50,532 bases of DNA from JBQTIU01 sp052387815 (GCA_052387815.1 JBQTIU010000004.1:1-50532), one strand, 5' to 3'; shown: positions 1 through 8,232, numbered from the stretch's first letter. Notes: generated by a model not told the origin, from the sequence alone. Program-made: numbers and translations.

Positions 1-510
1 GCCCGGGCGCTCGCGGTTCTGGCCACCGCCGCTGGGCTCGCGGGGTGCGGCGGCCGGCCGCCGCCGCCCTGCCCGTCGGCCTCGATCCTCGCCGAGGCGG
101 CCACCGTCACCAGGTTCCGCGACGGCCCGGGCCGCGACCTGACCGACGTGATCAACGAAGGGGAACTGTTCGACATCCTCGCCCTATGCTCCTACGGCCG
201 CCGCGGGATCGACGTCGATCTCCAAGTCGGGGTGGTGGCCACGCGCGGCCCGGCCGACCGCGCCCGCGCCGCCCAGTTCGAGTATTTCGTCGCCATCCTC
301 GACCCCGAGCGCCAGGTCGTGGCGCGCCAGCGCTTCGACGTACGCTTCGAGTTCCCCGACAACCGGGCACGCCTGGTCAGGATCGAGGAACTGGAACCGC
401 AGATCCCGCTCGCCGACGCGGCCCTTGGGCCGCGCTACGAAATCCTGGTCGGATTCCAGCTCACGCGCGACGAGCTGGCGTGGAACCGCTCGCGCCGGCC
501 CAGCCCCTGA
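1..510 (+). CDS. Putative lipoprotein, 5' truncated by window edge
   Basis: The reading frame is open from base 1 to a TGA at 508-510, so the gene begins outside the window; 169 codons are visible. The first visible residues form a hydrophobic stretch ending in LAGC followed by GG, a typical lipobox, so the mature protein should start at that Cys and be membrane anchored by lipid. The remaining ~150 residues read as a compact soluble domain (motifs LFDILALCSYG, FEYFVAILDP, FEVRF-like strands) with no catalytic motif that I recognise. Lipoproteins of this kind with an alternating beta pattern are common and uncharacterised in alphaproteobacteria. An internal ATC/ATG-like start near 148 would remove the lipobox and is less likely. 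I do not assign a function. The gene ends about 40 bases before the promoter of the glycine riboswitch, so it is probably transcribed separately from the gcv operon. Confidence 0.7.
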   Translation, partial: ARALAVLATAAGLAGCGGRPPPPCPSASILAEAATVTRFRDGPGRDLTDVINEGELFDILALCSYGRRGIDVDLQVGVVATRGPADRARAAQFEYFVAILDPERQVVARQRFDVRFEFPDNRARLVRIEELEPQIPLADAALGPRYEILVGFQLTRDELAWNRSRRPSP

Positions 511-553
511 GCGGGGCCTCATCCACGATCCCTTGAGGACCCGCGGATCGCCA

Positions 554-581
554 TTGACAGCCCGGCGGGTCGGGTTATGGT
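554..581 (+). promoter_or_regulatory. Sigma70-type promoter for the glycine riboswitch/gcv operon
   Basis: A perfect -35 hexamer TTGACA (554-559) is followed after 16 bases by TATGGT (576-581, 4 of 6 to consensus). The predicted start site near 588 lies just upstream of the riboswitch fold. The assignment rests on sequence match and position only. Confidence 0.55.
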
Positions 582-596
582 GATCTGCCCGGCAAC

Positions 597-802
597 GGGC
601 ACTCCCTCTCGCGGGAGAGACCGGCACGGGAGCGGAGCCCGCCCCGTCCGGCGCCGAAGGAGCAACCGCCCCGGAAACTCTCAGGCAAAAGGACCGGCGA
701 GGGAATCGGACTCTGGAAAGCAGGCGGAAATCCGCCTCACCGAAGATGTAAACCGCGCTGCACGGGCGCGGCGAATCTTTCAGGTCGAAGGACAGAGGGG
801 GC
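597..802 (+). ncRNA. Tandem glycine riboswitch (two aptamers)
   Basis: Two consecutive glycine aptamers can be read. The first (about 603-700) has the GGGAGAGACCGG opening, the CGCCGAAGGAGCAA core and the CTCTCAGGCAAAAGGACCG closing strand. The second (about 708-800) has GGACTCTGGAAAGCAGG, CACCGAAGATGTAAACC and the closing CTTTCAGGTCGAAGGACAG. The linker between the aptamers is only a few bases. The element sits in the 5' leader of gcvT, the classic location, where glycine binding turns on the cleavage system so that excess glycine is oxidised. About 58 bases separate its 3' end from the gcvT start; no clear intrinsic terminator with a U-run is visible there, so control could be at translation (masking of the GGAGG before the TTG start) rather than by termination. 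Confidence 0.95.
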
Positions 803-859
803 GCGCGGTGGGCGAGGACCCGCGACGCGCCGCCACGTTCCATCGTCCGGAGGACCCGA

Positions 860-1966
860 TTGGCAACCCAGAGCTTGAAGCGCACGCCGCTGTTCGACCT
901 CCATCTCGGCTGGGGGGCGAAGATGGTGCCGTTCGCCGGCTACGAAATGCCGGTGCAATATCCGACCGGTGTGCTCGGCGAACATTTGCATTGCCGCGCG
1001 GCGGCGGGCCTGTTCGACGTCTCGCACATGGGTCAGGCGAGGCTGGCCGGCACGGGCGCGGCCGCGGCCTTCGAGACCCTCGTTCCGGGCGACATCGCGG
1101 GTCTTCGCCCCGGCCATACGCGCTACACGCTGCTCACCGACCGAGCGGGCGGAATCCTCGACGACCTGATGGTCACCAATGCCGGCGATCACCTGTTCCT
1201 GGTCGTCAATGCCGCCTGCAAGGACGATGATTTCGCATATGTGCGCCAGCGCCTCGGGGACCGCGTGCGGCTCGACGAGCTCGGCGACCATGCGCTGCTC
1301 GCACTCCAGGGTCCGGGCGCCGCCGCGGTGATGGCTCGCCTCGCGCCCGGGGCGGGGGCGATGAAGTTCATGACCGGCGCGTGGCTGAAGCTTGCGGGCA
1401 TCGATTGTACGCTCACCCGCTCGGGCTATACCGGCGAGGACGGCTACGAGATTTCAGTGCCGGCCGCCGAGGCAGGAAGGCTCGCCAAGCTTCTCCTCGG
1501 CGAGCCCGAGGTCAAGCCGATCGGGCTCGGGGCGCGCGATTCGCTGCGCCTCGAGGCGGGCTTGTGCCTGTGGGGCCACGACATCGACCGCTCGACGACG
1601 CCGGTCGAGGCCGATCTCGCGTGGGCCATCGCCAAGCGCCGCCGCCAGGCGGGGGGCTTCCCGGGGGCGGACAAAATTCTCCCCCAGCTCGCCCACGGGC
1701 CGGCGCGGCTACGGGTCGGCATCCTGCCGGACGGCCGTGCGCCGGCGCGCGAAGGCGCGGAGGTGAGCGATGCCGCCGGCCGCAAGATCGGGACTCTCAC
1801 CAGCGGCGGCTACGGGCCCACCGTCGGCGGGCCGGTGGCGATGGGCTATGTCGAGACCTGCGCGGCGGCCGCGGGCACGCCCGTCAACCTCATGGTGCGC
1901 GGCACCCCGCGCCCGGCGCGCGTCGTCAAGCTGCCCTTCGTCCCGCATCGCTATTACCGCGGCTGA
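860..1966 (+). CDS. gcvT: Aminomethyltransferase (glycine cleavage T protein)
   Basis: The 368-residue product is the usual length for GcvT, which takes the aminomethyl group from lipoyl-H protein, releases ammonia and passes the one-carbon unit to tetrahydrofolate. Visible family signatures are LKRTPLFDLH and PFAGYEMPVQY at the N terminus, GLFDVSHMGQ, the substrate-pocket region RSGYTGEDGYEI (about residues 190-200), GLGARDSLRLEAGLCLWGHD and the C-terminal barrel LTSGGYGPTVGGPVAMGYV. The start is a TTG at 860, supported by GGAGG at 849-853, 6 bases upstream; the first in-frame ATG (residue 22) would remove the conserved TPLFDLH block. It is the first gene of gcvT-gcvH-gcvPA-gcvPB, directly under the glycine riboswitch, with gcvH 19 bases downstream. 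Confidence 0.95.
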   Translation: MATQSLKRTPLFDLHLGWGAKMVPFAGYEMPVQYPTGVLGEHLHCRAAAGLFDVSHMGQARLAGTGAAAAFETLVPGDIAGLRPGHTRYTLLTDRAGGILDDLMVTNAGDHLFLVVNAACKDDDFAYVRQRLGDRVRLDELGDHALLALQGPGAAAVMARLAPGAGAMKFMTGAWLKLAGIDCTLTRSGYTGEDGYEISVPAAEAGRLAKLLLGEPEVKPIGLGARDSLRLEAGLCLWGHDIDRSTTPVEADLAWAIAKRRRQAGGFPGADKILPQLAHGPARLRVGILPDGRAPAREGAEVSDAAGRKIGTLTSGGYGPTVGGPVAMGYVETCAAAAGTPVNLMVRGTPRPARVVKLPFVPHRYYRG

Positions 1967-1985
1967 CCTTGGTTGAAGCGTTGCT

Positions 1986-2363
1986 ATGAGCGAACTCAGA
2001 TACACCACAGAACACGAATGGATCCGCCTCGAAGGCGAGTTCGGCGTGGTCGGCATCAGCGACTATGCGCAGACCCAGCTCGGCGACGTGGTCTATGTCG
2101 AGCTGCCGGCGATCGGCAGCCGCTTGACCAAGGGCGCCGAGGCCGGAGTCGTCGAGTCGGTCAAGGCGGCGAGCGAGGTCTACGCCCCGGCCTCGGGCGA
2201 GGTCGTGGCGGTGAACGACAGCCTGGCGACCAACCCCGCCCTGGTCAATTCCTCGCCGACCGGCGAGGGCTGGTTCCTCAAGCTCAAGCTCGCCGACCAG
2301 GGCGAGCTCGCCGACCTCATGGACGATGCCGCCTACCGGACGTTCCTCGCCGGCCTCATGTAA
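1986..2363 (+). CDS. gcvH: Glycine cleavage system H protein (lipoyl carrier)
   Basis: The 125-residue product carries the lipoyl arm that shuttles the aminomethyl intermediate between the P, T and L proteins. The lipoylation motif ESVKAASE is intact with Lys60 as the modified residue, and the N-terminal TEHEWIRLE and GISDYAQTQLGDVVYVELP blocks are textbook GcvH. The length is standard. It lies between gcvT (19-base gap) and gcvPA (14-base gap with AAGGAG), so it is expected to be co-transcribed and riboswitch-controlled. No lipoyl synthase or lpd gene is present in the window. Confidence 0.97.
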   Translation: MSELRYTTEHEWIRLEGEFGVVGISDYAQTQLGDVVYVELPAIGSRLTKGAEAGVVESVKAASEVYAPASGEVVAVNDSLATNPALVNSSPTGEGWFLKLKLADQGELADLMDDAAYRTFLAGLM

Positions 2364-2377
2364 GGAGACCTCCGACG

Positions 2378-3721
2378 ATGCGCTATCTCCCCCACACCGA
2401 GGCCGACCGCCGCGCCATGCTGGCGGCGATCGGGTCCGAGTCGATCGACGCCTTGTTCGCTGATGTGCCGCAGGTCGCGCGCCTGACCGGCCCGCTCGAC
2501 CTTCCGCGCCACAGCGGCGAGCTCGAGGTCGAGCGCGCGCTCATGGGGCTGGCGGCGAAGAACCGCAGCGCCGGGTCGATGGCCTGTTTCCTCGGCGCCG
2601 GCGCCTACCGCCACCACGTGCCGGCGGCGGTCGACCATTTGATCCAGCGCGGCGAGTTCTTGACCTCCTACACGCCCTATCAGCCCGAGCTCGCCCAGGG
2701 CACGTTGCAATATCTGTTCGAGTTTCAGACCCAGGTGGCGCTCATCACCGGCATGGAGGTGGCGAACGCCTCGATGTACGACGGCGCCACGGCGACGGTC
2801 GAGGCGGTGATGATGGCCAATCGCTTGACGCGCCGCCATCGGGCGATCCTCTCCGGGGCCTTGCACCCGCACACCCGCGAGGTGATCGAAACCTACGCGC
2901 GCTTCGGCGGGTTCGAGGTCCTGGCCTTGGCGCCCAACCCGGCGGGCGGCGAGGATTTGGCGGCGCGCATCGACCAGGCCACGTCGTGCGTCGTCGTCCA
3001 GAACCCGTCGGTGTTCGGGCGGGTCGACGACTTTTCACACCTGGCGGCGGCGGCGCAGCAGGCGGGGGCGCTCCTGGTCGTGGGCATCGCCGAGGTCGTC
3101 TCGCTGGGCCTCATCGTGCCGCCCGGCGCCATGGGCGCCGACATCGTGGCGGCCGAGGGCCAGTCGATCGGCAACGCGCTCGGTTTCGGCGGGCCCTATG
3201 TCGGCCTGTTGGCGAGCCGCGAGAAATACGTCCGCCAGATGCCGGGCCGCCTGGTCGGCGAAACCGTCGATGGCGAGGGAAGGCGCGGTTGGGTGTTGAC
3301 GCTCGCCACCCGCGAACAGCACATCCGCCGCGATAAGGCGACGTCGAACATCTGCACGAATTCGGGCCTGTGCGCCCTCGCCTTCGCCATCCACATGGCG
3401 TTGCTCGGCGAGACGGGGTTCGCCGGCCTTGCGGCCGTCAACCACGCCAAGGCGGTGAAGCTCGCCCACAAGCTCGGCGATGTGCCGGGAGTCGAGGTCG
3501 CGATCGCGGCCTTCTTCAACGAGTTCACCTTGCGCCTGCCGCGACAGGCGGCGCCCGTCGTCGAAGCGCTCGCCGAGCGGGGCGTGCTCGCCGGGGTGGC
3601 GGGCGGACGGCTGTGGCCCGACCGGCCCGAGCTCGCCAATCTGTTGGTCGTGGCGGCCACCGAGACCAATACCGAAGCCGAGATGGATCTGTTCGCAAGC
3701 TCGCTCGCGGAGGTCTTGTGA
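2378..3721 (+). CDS. gcvPA: Glycine dehydrogenase (decarboxylating) subunit 1
   Basis: The 447-residue product is the N-terminal half of the P protein in organisms with a two-subunit enzyme; with GcvPB it decarboxylates glycine and transfers the aminomethyl group to lipoyl-H protein. It starts MRYLPHTEADRRAML and contains FLGAGAYRHHVPAAVDHLIQRGEF, TSYTPYQPELAQGTLQYLFEFQT and NASMYDGATATVEA, all strongly conserved in GcvPA. The ATG at 2378 has AAGGAG at 2362-2367. The frame is open further upstream, but that region overlaps gcvH and is a shadow. The stop TGA (3719-3721) overlaps the gcvPB ATG by one base, indicating translational coupling of the two subunits. Confidence 0.95.
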   Translation: MRYLPHTEADRRAMLAAIGSESIDALFADVPQVARLTGPLDLPRHSGELEVERALMGLAAKNRSAGSMACFLGAGAYRHHVPAAVDHLIQRGEFLTSYTPYQPELAQGTLQYLFEFQTQVALITGMEVANASMYDGATATVEAVMMANRLTRRHRAILSGALHPHTREVIETYARFGGFEVLALAPNPAGGEDLAARIDQATSCVVVQNPSVFGRVDDFSHLAAAAQQAGALLVVGIAEVVSLGLIVPPGAMGADIVAAEGQSIGNALGFGGPYVGLLASREKYVRQMPGRLVGETVDGEGRRGWVLTLATREQHIRRDKATSNICTNSGLCALAFAIHMALLGETGFAGLAAVNHAKAVKLAHKLGDVPGVEVAIAAFFNEFTLRLPRQAAPVVEALAERGVLAGVAGGRLWPDRPELANLLVVAATETNTEAEMDLFASSLAEVL

Positions 3722-5277
3722 TGGATAAGTCCCAAGGGCGCCGCGGCCCGCCCGCGCCGGCTGCCGCCGACATCGTCACGAGTTCCGGCCATCGCGGGCT
3801 GGTGTTCGAAGAGAAGCTGATGTTCGAGCAAGGCGCCGAGGGGCGCTCGGGCGTCGATCTGCCGCCGGTTCCGGCCGCCCCGGAGCGGCTTGGCGGCCTC
3901 GAGCGGCGGGGCCCGATCGGGCTGCCCGGCCTGTCCGAGCCGCAGGTCGTCCGCCACTTCACCCGGCTGTCGCAAAAAAACTATGCGATCGACAGCGGGG
4001 TCTATCCCTTGGGGTCGTGCACCATGAAGCACAACCCGCGGCTCAACGAAAAGCTGGCGCGGCTGCCCGGCTTCGCCGACCTCCATCCGCTGCAGCCGAT
4101 GGCGACGGTCCAGGGCGCGCTCGAGCTCATGGACCGGCTCGCCCATTGGCTCAAGACCTTGACCGGCATGCCGGCGGTGGCCCTGTCGCCGGCGGCGGGG
4201 GCGCACGGCGAGCTGTGCGGCATGATGGCGATCCGCTGCGCGCTCGATGCGCGCGGGCACGATCGGCGGCGGCGCGTTCTGGTGCCCGAATCGGCGCACG
4301 GCACCAATCCGGCGAGCGCCGCCGCCTTGGGCTTCGCGATCGATCCGATCCCGGCCGATTGGCGCGGGCGCGTCGACCTCGCCGCCTGCAAGGCCAAGCT
4401 CGGGGACGACCTCGCCGCCATCATGCTCACCAACCCCAATACCTGCGGCCTGTTCGAGCCCGACATCGTGGCCATATCCGAGGCGATCCATGCGGCCGGC
4501 GGCTTCTTCTACTGCGACGGCGCCAATTTCAATGCCATCGTCGGGCGCGTGCGCGCCGCGGACCTCGGGATCGACGCGATGCACATCAACCTGCACAAGA
4601 CCTTTTCGACGCCCCATGGCGGCGGCGGGCCGGGCTCGGGCCCGGTGGTGCTGTCGGCGGCGCTCGCCCCCTTCGCGCCGCTCCCCTACGCCGTCCACGG
4701 TCCCCATGGGTTCCGGCTGGTCGAGAGCAAGGAGGAGGGCGCCGCGCCGTTGGGCCGCCTCAAGGGCTTCCACGGCCAGATGGGCATGTTCGTGCGCGCG
4801 CTTGCCTATCTGATGAGCCACGGGGCCGACGGGCTCGCCGCGGCGGCGGGCGATGCCGTGCTCAACGCCAACTATGTGCTGGCGAAACTCGAGGACGTCA
4901 TGACGCCGGCCTTCGCAGGCCTCTGCATGCACGAGGCGATGTTCGACGACGGCTTCTTGGAGGGCACCGGCGTCTCGACGCTCGATTTCGCCAAGGCCCT
5001 GATCGACGAGGGGTTCCATCCCATGACGGTGTATTTCCCGCTGGTCGCCCATGGGGCGATGCTGGTCGAGCCGACCGAATCCGAGTCCAAGGACTCGCTC
5101 GACGTGTTCATCGCCAGCCTCAGGCACCTCGCCGTCAAGGCGAAGGCCGGCGAGGCGGCGTTCTTCCAGGCGAGCCCGCGCCTGGCCCCGCGCCGGCGGC
5201 TCGACGAAACCCGCGCCGCCCGCCAGCCGGTCCTGCGCTGGCGGCCGAGCGCGCCCGCCAGCCGGGCGGCGGGATAG
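3721..5277 (+). CDS. gcvPB: Glycine dehydrogenase (decarboxylating) subunit 2
   Basis: The 518-residue product is the PLP-binding half of the split P protein. The Schiff-base lysine is visible as Lys293 in the motif MHINLHKTFSTPHGGGGPG, followed by GSGPVVLS. Other conserved blocks are YPLGSCTMKHNPRLNE (about 97-112), PAAGAHGELCGMM and NPNTCGLFEPDI. The ATG at 3721 overlaps the gcvPA stop (TGATG). The C-terminal ~40 residues are basic and Pro/Ala-rich, slightly longer than in many homologues, but there is no sign of disruption. It is the last gene of the gcv operon; a palindromic repeat follows about 70 bases after the stop and may act as a transcription or RNA-decay barrier. Confidence 0.95.
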   Translation: MDKSQGRRGPPAPAAADIVTSSGHRGLVFEEKLMFEQGAEGRSGVDLPPVPAAPERLGGLERRGPIGLPGLSEPQVVRHFTRLSQKNYAIDSGVYPLGSCTMKHNPRLNEKLARLPGFADLHPLQPMATVQGALELMDRLAHWLKTLTGMPAVALSPAAGAHGELCGMMAIRCALDARGHDRRRRVLVPESAHGTNPASAAALGFAIDPIPADWRGRVDLAACKAKLGDDLAAIMLTNPNTCGLFEPDIVAISEAIHAAGGFFYCDGANFNAIVGRVRAADLGIDAMHINLHKTFSTPHGGGGPGSGPVVLSAALAPFAPLPYAVHGPHGFRLVESKEEGAAPLGRLKGFHGQMGMFVRALAYLMSHGADGLAAAAGDAVLNANYVLAKLEDVMTPAFAGLCMHEAMFDDGFLEGTGVSTLDFAKALIDEGFHPMTVYFPLVAHGAMLVEPTESESKDSLDVFIASLRHLAVKAKAGEAAFFQASPRLAPRRRLDETRAARQPVLRWRPSAPASRAAG

Positions 5278-5345
5278 GGGGGAGAGCCATTGCAGGCAGG
5301 GGGCCGGCGAGCTTATGCTTGCGGCCTGAAGGGCGGTGAACCTGT

Positions 5346-5396
5346 GTAGGGGCGGGTTTGAAACCCGCCCGGGCGGGTCTTGAGACCCGCCCCTAC
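5346..5396. repeat. REP-like palindromic intergenic element
   Basis: Two perfect hairpins lie back to back: GGGCGGGTTT with AAACCCGCCC around one G (5350-5370), and GGGCGGGTCT with AGACCCGCCC around TG (5371-5392). In addition the outer arms GTAGGGGCGGGT (5346-5357) and ACCCGCCCCTAC (5385-5396) are exact inverted repeats, so the element can also fold as one long cruciform-like structure. It lies between gcvPB and the CBS gene. Elements of this design (GTAGGGGCGGGT...) are familiar as dispersed repeats in environmental genomes; a related one is found at 23772-23830. A terminator role is possible but there is no U-run. Confidence 0.8.
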
Positions 5397-5419
5397 GTGC
5401 ACGCGATGGAGATACGCCT

Positions 5420-5854
5420 GTGAACATCGCCGATATTCTGCGGCACAAGGGCCGCGAGCTCCTCACCATCAAGCCGGACGAGACGATCGCGGCGGCGACG
5501 CGGCTGATGGCCGCCAAGCGCATTGGCGCGGTGGTCGTGTGCGTGCCTTTGCGCCGGCTGGTCGGCATCCTGTCCGAGCGCGACGTGATCCGCGGCGTGG
5601 CCGAGCACGGGGCGGCGGCGCTTTTGCTCAAGGTCGAGGATTTGATGACCCGCGACGTCATCACCCGCGGGCCCGCCGCGCTCATCAAGGACATCATGGC
5701 CTTGATGACCCAGCGCCGGATTCGCCACCTGCCGGTGGTGGAGGGCGGCGAACTCGTCGGCATCGTCAGCATCGGCGACGTGGTCAAATCCCGGCTCGAC
5801 GAGCAGGCGCTGGAAACCGCCGTGCTCCGCGATCTCAGCCTGACGCGCTCGTGA
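5420..5854 (+). CDS. CBS-domain pair protein
   Basis: The 144-residue protein consists of little more than two CBS domains (about 8-65 and 78-135). The first ends in LVGILSERDVIRGVAEHG and the second contains MTRDVITRGP, MTQRRIRHLPVVEGGELVGIVSIGDVVKSRL; these are the standard CBS signature strands. Such stand-alone Bateman modules bind adenine nucleotides or other small ligands and regulate partner proteins; the target cannot be read from the sequence. The start is GTG at 5420 with GGAG at 5408-5411. It is convergent with the F0 operon (19 bases between the two stops) and separated from gcvPB by the palindromic repeat, so it is probably monocistronic. Confidence 0.9.
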   Translation: MNIADILRHKGRELLTIKPDETIAAATRLMAAKRIGAVVVCVPLRRLVGILSERDVIRGVAEHGAAALLLKVEDLMTRDVITRGPAALIKDIMALMTQRRIRHLPVVEGGELVGIVSIGDVVKSRLDEQALETAVLRDLSLTRS

Positions 5855-5873
5855 TCCGGCCCGCACTACAGAA

Positions 5874-6356
5874 TTAGGTCAGCTTCCCGGGCAGGTCCCG
5901 GGTGGCCCGTTCGATGAACGCAGCGGCGCGGCCGCCGTCGAGACGCTCGGCGATGAGCTTGGCGGTCGCGGCGACGGCGAGGTCCACCGCCGCTTCCCGC
6001 ACCTCGCTAAGCGCGCGGGCCTCGGCCTGGGCGATGTTCTGGAGGGCGAGCTGTTCGCGGCGCTTGAGCGCGGCCTCGAGATCGGCCTCGGCTTGCGCCT
6101 TCAGGCGCTTGGCTTCGAGCGTGGCGCGCTCGACGATCTCGGCGGCCTGCCGGACGGCATCGCGGTGCTGGCGCTCGTTCTGGGCGAGCAGGGCCTGGGT
6201 TTCCTCGCGCAGCTTGGCGGCGCGCTCGAGGTCCGCCTTGACCGCAGCCGCGTGGTCGTCGAGCGCGCCTACCAGCAGCTTGCCGATCGGCTTCGCGACC
6301 GCGGCGATGAAGATCAGGAAGGCGACGAGAACCCAGACGCCGGGATCTGCGAACAT
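5874..6356 (-). CDS. atpF: ATP synthase F0 subunit b
   Basis: The 160-residue protein has one N-terminal membrane segment (FADPGVWVLVAFLIFIAAVA) followed by a long charged alanine-rich helix (KADLERAAKLREETQALLAQNERQ and onward), the peripheral-stalk architecture of subunit b. It forms the stator with b' and delta. The ATG at 6356-6354 overlaps the TGA of the b' gene (TGATG). As the last gene of atpI-atpB-atpE-atpF'-atpF it has no F1 genes after it; F0 and F1 genes are usually in separate operons in alphaproteobacteria, which fits. Confidence 0.93.
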   Translation of the reverse strand: MFADPGVWVLVAFLIFIAAVAKPIGKLLVGALDDHAAAVKADLERAAKLREETQALLAQNERQHRDAVRQAAEIVERATLEAKRLKAQAEADLEAALKRREQLALQNIAQAEARALSEVREAAVDLAVAATAKLIAERLDGGRAAAFIERATRDLPGKLT

Positions 6357-6847
6357 CAGCCGCGCTCCTCGATGACCGCCGCGATGGCGCGCCGCGCCGC
6401 GGCCGCGTCGACCTCGACGCCGATCAGGCGCGCCGTCGCCGCCGCCGCCGTCTCGGCGGCGGCCGATGTCAAGTCGGCCATGGCCCGGGCCGTGGCGGCG
6501 GCGATCGCCGCCTCGGCCGACTTGGTCTGGGCGGCGAGTGTGGCCGAGACCTCGGCCTGACGCTGGGCCGAGAGGGCGGCGAGAAGCTGGGCGGTGTCGC
6601 GCAACACCGCGCCGGCTTGCGCGCGGGCCTCGGCGAGCGCCTTTTGATATAGGGCGAGGGCCTCGTCGGCCTCCGCCTTCAAGGCCGCCGCCTTGTCGAG
6701 GTCGTCGCGAATCCGCTCCGCCCGCACCGCCAGCACGTCGGCGATGCGCGGCAGCGCCACTCTCGCCATCACCAGGTAAAGGGCGAGGAAGGTGATGGCG
6801 AGCCAGACGAGCTGGGGCGCGAAATCGGCGGGATCGAGCTGCGGCAT
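6356..6847 (-). CDS. atpF': ATP synthase F0 subunit b'
   Basis: The 163-residue product starts MPQLDPADFAPQLVWLAITFLALYLVMARVALPRI, close to the b' subunits (also named AtpG or AtpF2) of photosynthetic and alphaproteobacterial F0 complexes, followed by a coiled-coil helix rich in Ala, Glu and Arg. It pairs with subunit b as a heterodimeric peripheral stalk. The presence of both b and b' is one of the taxonomic clues for this window. It is translationally coupled to atpF through a one-base overlap. Confidence 0.93.
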   Translation of the reverse strand: MPQLDPADFAPQLVWLAITFLALYLVMARVALPRIADVLAVRAERIRDDLDKAAALKAEADEALALYQKALAEARAQAGAVLRDTAQLLAALSAQRQAEVSATLAAQTKSAEAAIAAATARAMADLTSAAAETAAAATARLIGVEVDAAAARRAIAAVIEERG

Positions 6848-6882
6848 CGTGCACGTTCGGGCGCGGGGGCCGGCTGGCGGCG

Positions 6883-7110
6883 TCAGAACCCGAACAGGAT
6901 CAACATCCCGACGACGAATCCGATCAAGCCCGTCGCTTCGGCGAGCGCGAAGCCGACATAAAGCTGGACCTGAAACCTCGCCGCGGCCGCCGGGTTGCGC
7001 AGGGCGCCGGCCAGGAAATTGCCGAAGATGAGGCCGATGCCGATGCCCGCGCCCGCGAGCGCGAGGGTGGCGAGCCCGGCGCCGATGAGTTTAGCCGCTG
7101 CTGGGTCCAT
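6883..7110 (-). CDS. atpE: ATP synthase F0 subunit c
   Basis: The 75-residue proteolipid forms the rotor ring. It has two membrane helices joined by the conserved polar loop ALRNPAAAARF, a GxGxGxG helix-packing motif (residues 20-26, AGAGIGIG), and the proton-binding carboxylate Glu58 in FALAEATGLIGF. Absence of the extra Na+-ligand Gln/Ser pattern suggests a proton-coupled enzyme. Standard length for alphaproteobacteria. Confidence 0.97.
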   Translation of the reverse strand: MDPAAAKLIGAGLATLALAGAGIGIGLIFGNFLAGALRNPAAAARFQVQLYVGFALAEATGLIGFVVGMLILFGF

Positions 7111-7143
7111 TTTCGTCTTTCCTTCCGGTTGGGGCGATGAGCC

Positions 7144-7881
7144 TCAGTGATGCATGTTGATCGCATCGTTGAGGTAGAGACAGGTGAGGATGGTGAACAC
7201 GAAGGCCTGGATGAAGGCGATGAAGAACTCGAACCCGGTCAGCACGACGAGCGCGGCGAGCGGCACCCAGCCGAACAGGATCCCGAGCGCGACGACGAAG
7301 CCGCCGAAGACCTTGAGGATGGTGTGCCCGGCCGTCATGTTGGCGAACAGCCGCACCGACAAGGTTATCGGTCGGATGAAGTAGGACATGATTTCGATCG
7401 GCACCAGCAAGATCAGGACCGGGAGGGGAACGCCGCTCGGAACGAAGAACCGGATGAAATGCGTGCCGTGTCGGGCGAAGCCGATGATGGTCACGCCGGT
7501 GAACACGACGATGGCGAGCGCGAAGGTGACGATGATGTGGCTGGTGGGCGTGAAGCTGAAGGGGATCATGCCCAACAGGTTCGCGCCCAGAATGAACATG
7601 AACAGGGTGAAGACGAACGGGAAATACTGCCGCCCGGCCGTGCCGACGTTCTCGTGCACCATGTTGGCGATGAACTGGTAGCCGAGCTCGACCAGCGACT
7701 GCCAGCGTCCCGGCACCAGCGCGCGCCCGCGCACGGGGAGCGTCATCAACAGGGCGACCAGCGTGACGGCGATCACCATGAACAGGGCCGAATTGGTGAA
7801 CGAGACGTCGAGCCCGCCGAGGTCGATCGGCACCAGGCGCTTGATCTCGAATTGCGCCAACGGGCTGTGCTGTTCGGCCAC
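7144..7881 (-). CDS. atpB: ATP synthase F0 subunit a
   Basis: The 245-residue multi-spanning membrane protein forms the proton half-channels against the c-ring. The essential arginine lies in the motif RPITLSVRLFANMTAGH, and the C-terminal helices GFEFFIAFIQAFVFTILTCLYLNDAI are diagnostic. The N terminus (AEQHSPLAQFEIKRLVPIDLGGLDVSFTNS) matches alphaproteobacterial AtpB. It lies 33 bases upstream of atpE and 15 bases downstream of atpI. Confidence 0.97.
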   Translation of the reverse strand: MAEQHSPLAQFEIKRLVPIDLGGLDVSFTNSALFMVIAVTLVALLMTLPVRGRALVPGRWQSLVELGYQFIANMVHENVGTAGRQYFPFVFTLFMFILGANLLGMIPFSFTPTSHIIVTFALAIVVFTGVTIIGFARHGTHFIRFFVPSGVPLPVLILLVPIEIMSYFIRPITLSVRLFANMTAGHTILKVFGGFVVALGILFGWVPLAALVVLTGFEFFIAFIQAFVFTILTCLYLNDAINMHH

Positions 7882-7896
7882 CGCTCCCCCTCGGGC

Positions 7897-8232
7897 TCAA
7901 TCCTTGCCCTCGGCACCGCCTCGCCGCGCTTGCGCGTCTTGCTGCTCGGCGAACCGGCGGGCGGCGCGGACGATGTTCATCATGCTCCCGGCGAACCCCA
8001 GGAAGATCATCGCCACCAGCAAGAACGGGCGCGTGCCCAGCCACGAATCGAGCCCCCAGCCGACGCCTGCCCCGAGCGCCAGCCCGACGATCAACTCGAC
8101 CATCACGCGATAGGCGAGGCCCATCTCGCGATAGGTCCCCTGGGGCGCCACCGCCGGCGCATGGGCCAAGCGGGCCTCGCGCAGCCGGGCATCGAGATCG
8201 TCCAGCGGAGGCGGGGCAGGCTGGTCGCCCAT
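7897..8232 (-). CDS. atpI: ATP synthase protein I (AtpZ/AtpI family)
   Basis: The 111-residue product begins MGDQPAPPPLDDLDARLREAR and has two membrane helices (MVELIVGLALGAGVGWGLDSWLG and PFLLVAMIFLGFAGSMMNIVRAARRF), the AtpI/AtpZ pattern. It is thought to assist c-ring assembly or Mg2+ uptake and is non-essential in other bacteria. The frame is open further upstream, but the ATG at 8232 fits the family N terminus and lies after GAGGGG on the coding strand. First gene of the F0 operon. Confidence 0.88.
   Translation of the reverse strand: MGDQPAPPPLDDLDARLREARLAHAPAVAPQGTYREMGLAYRVMVELIVGLALGAGVGWGLDSWLGTRPFLLVAMIFLGFAGSMMNIVRAARRFAEQQDAQARRGGAEGKD

Noticed and set aside
3196..5787. Long open frame (863 codons) on the minus strand.
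   Set aside because: It lies antisense to gcvPA and gcvPB, has low-complexity Arg/Ala/Gly/His composition and no family motifs; it is a GC-rich shadow.
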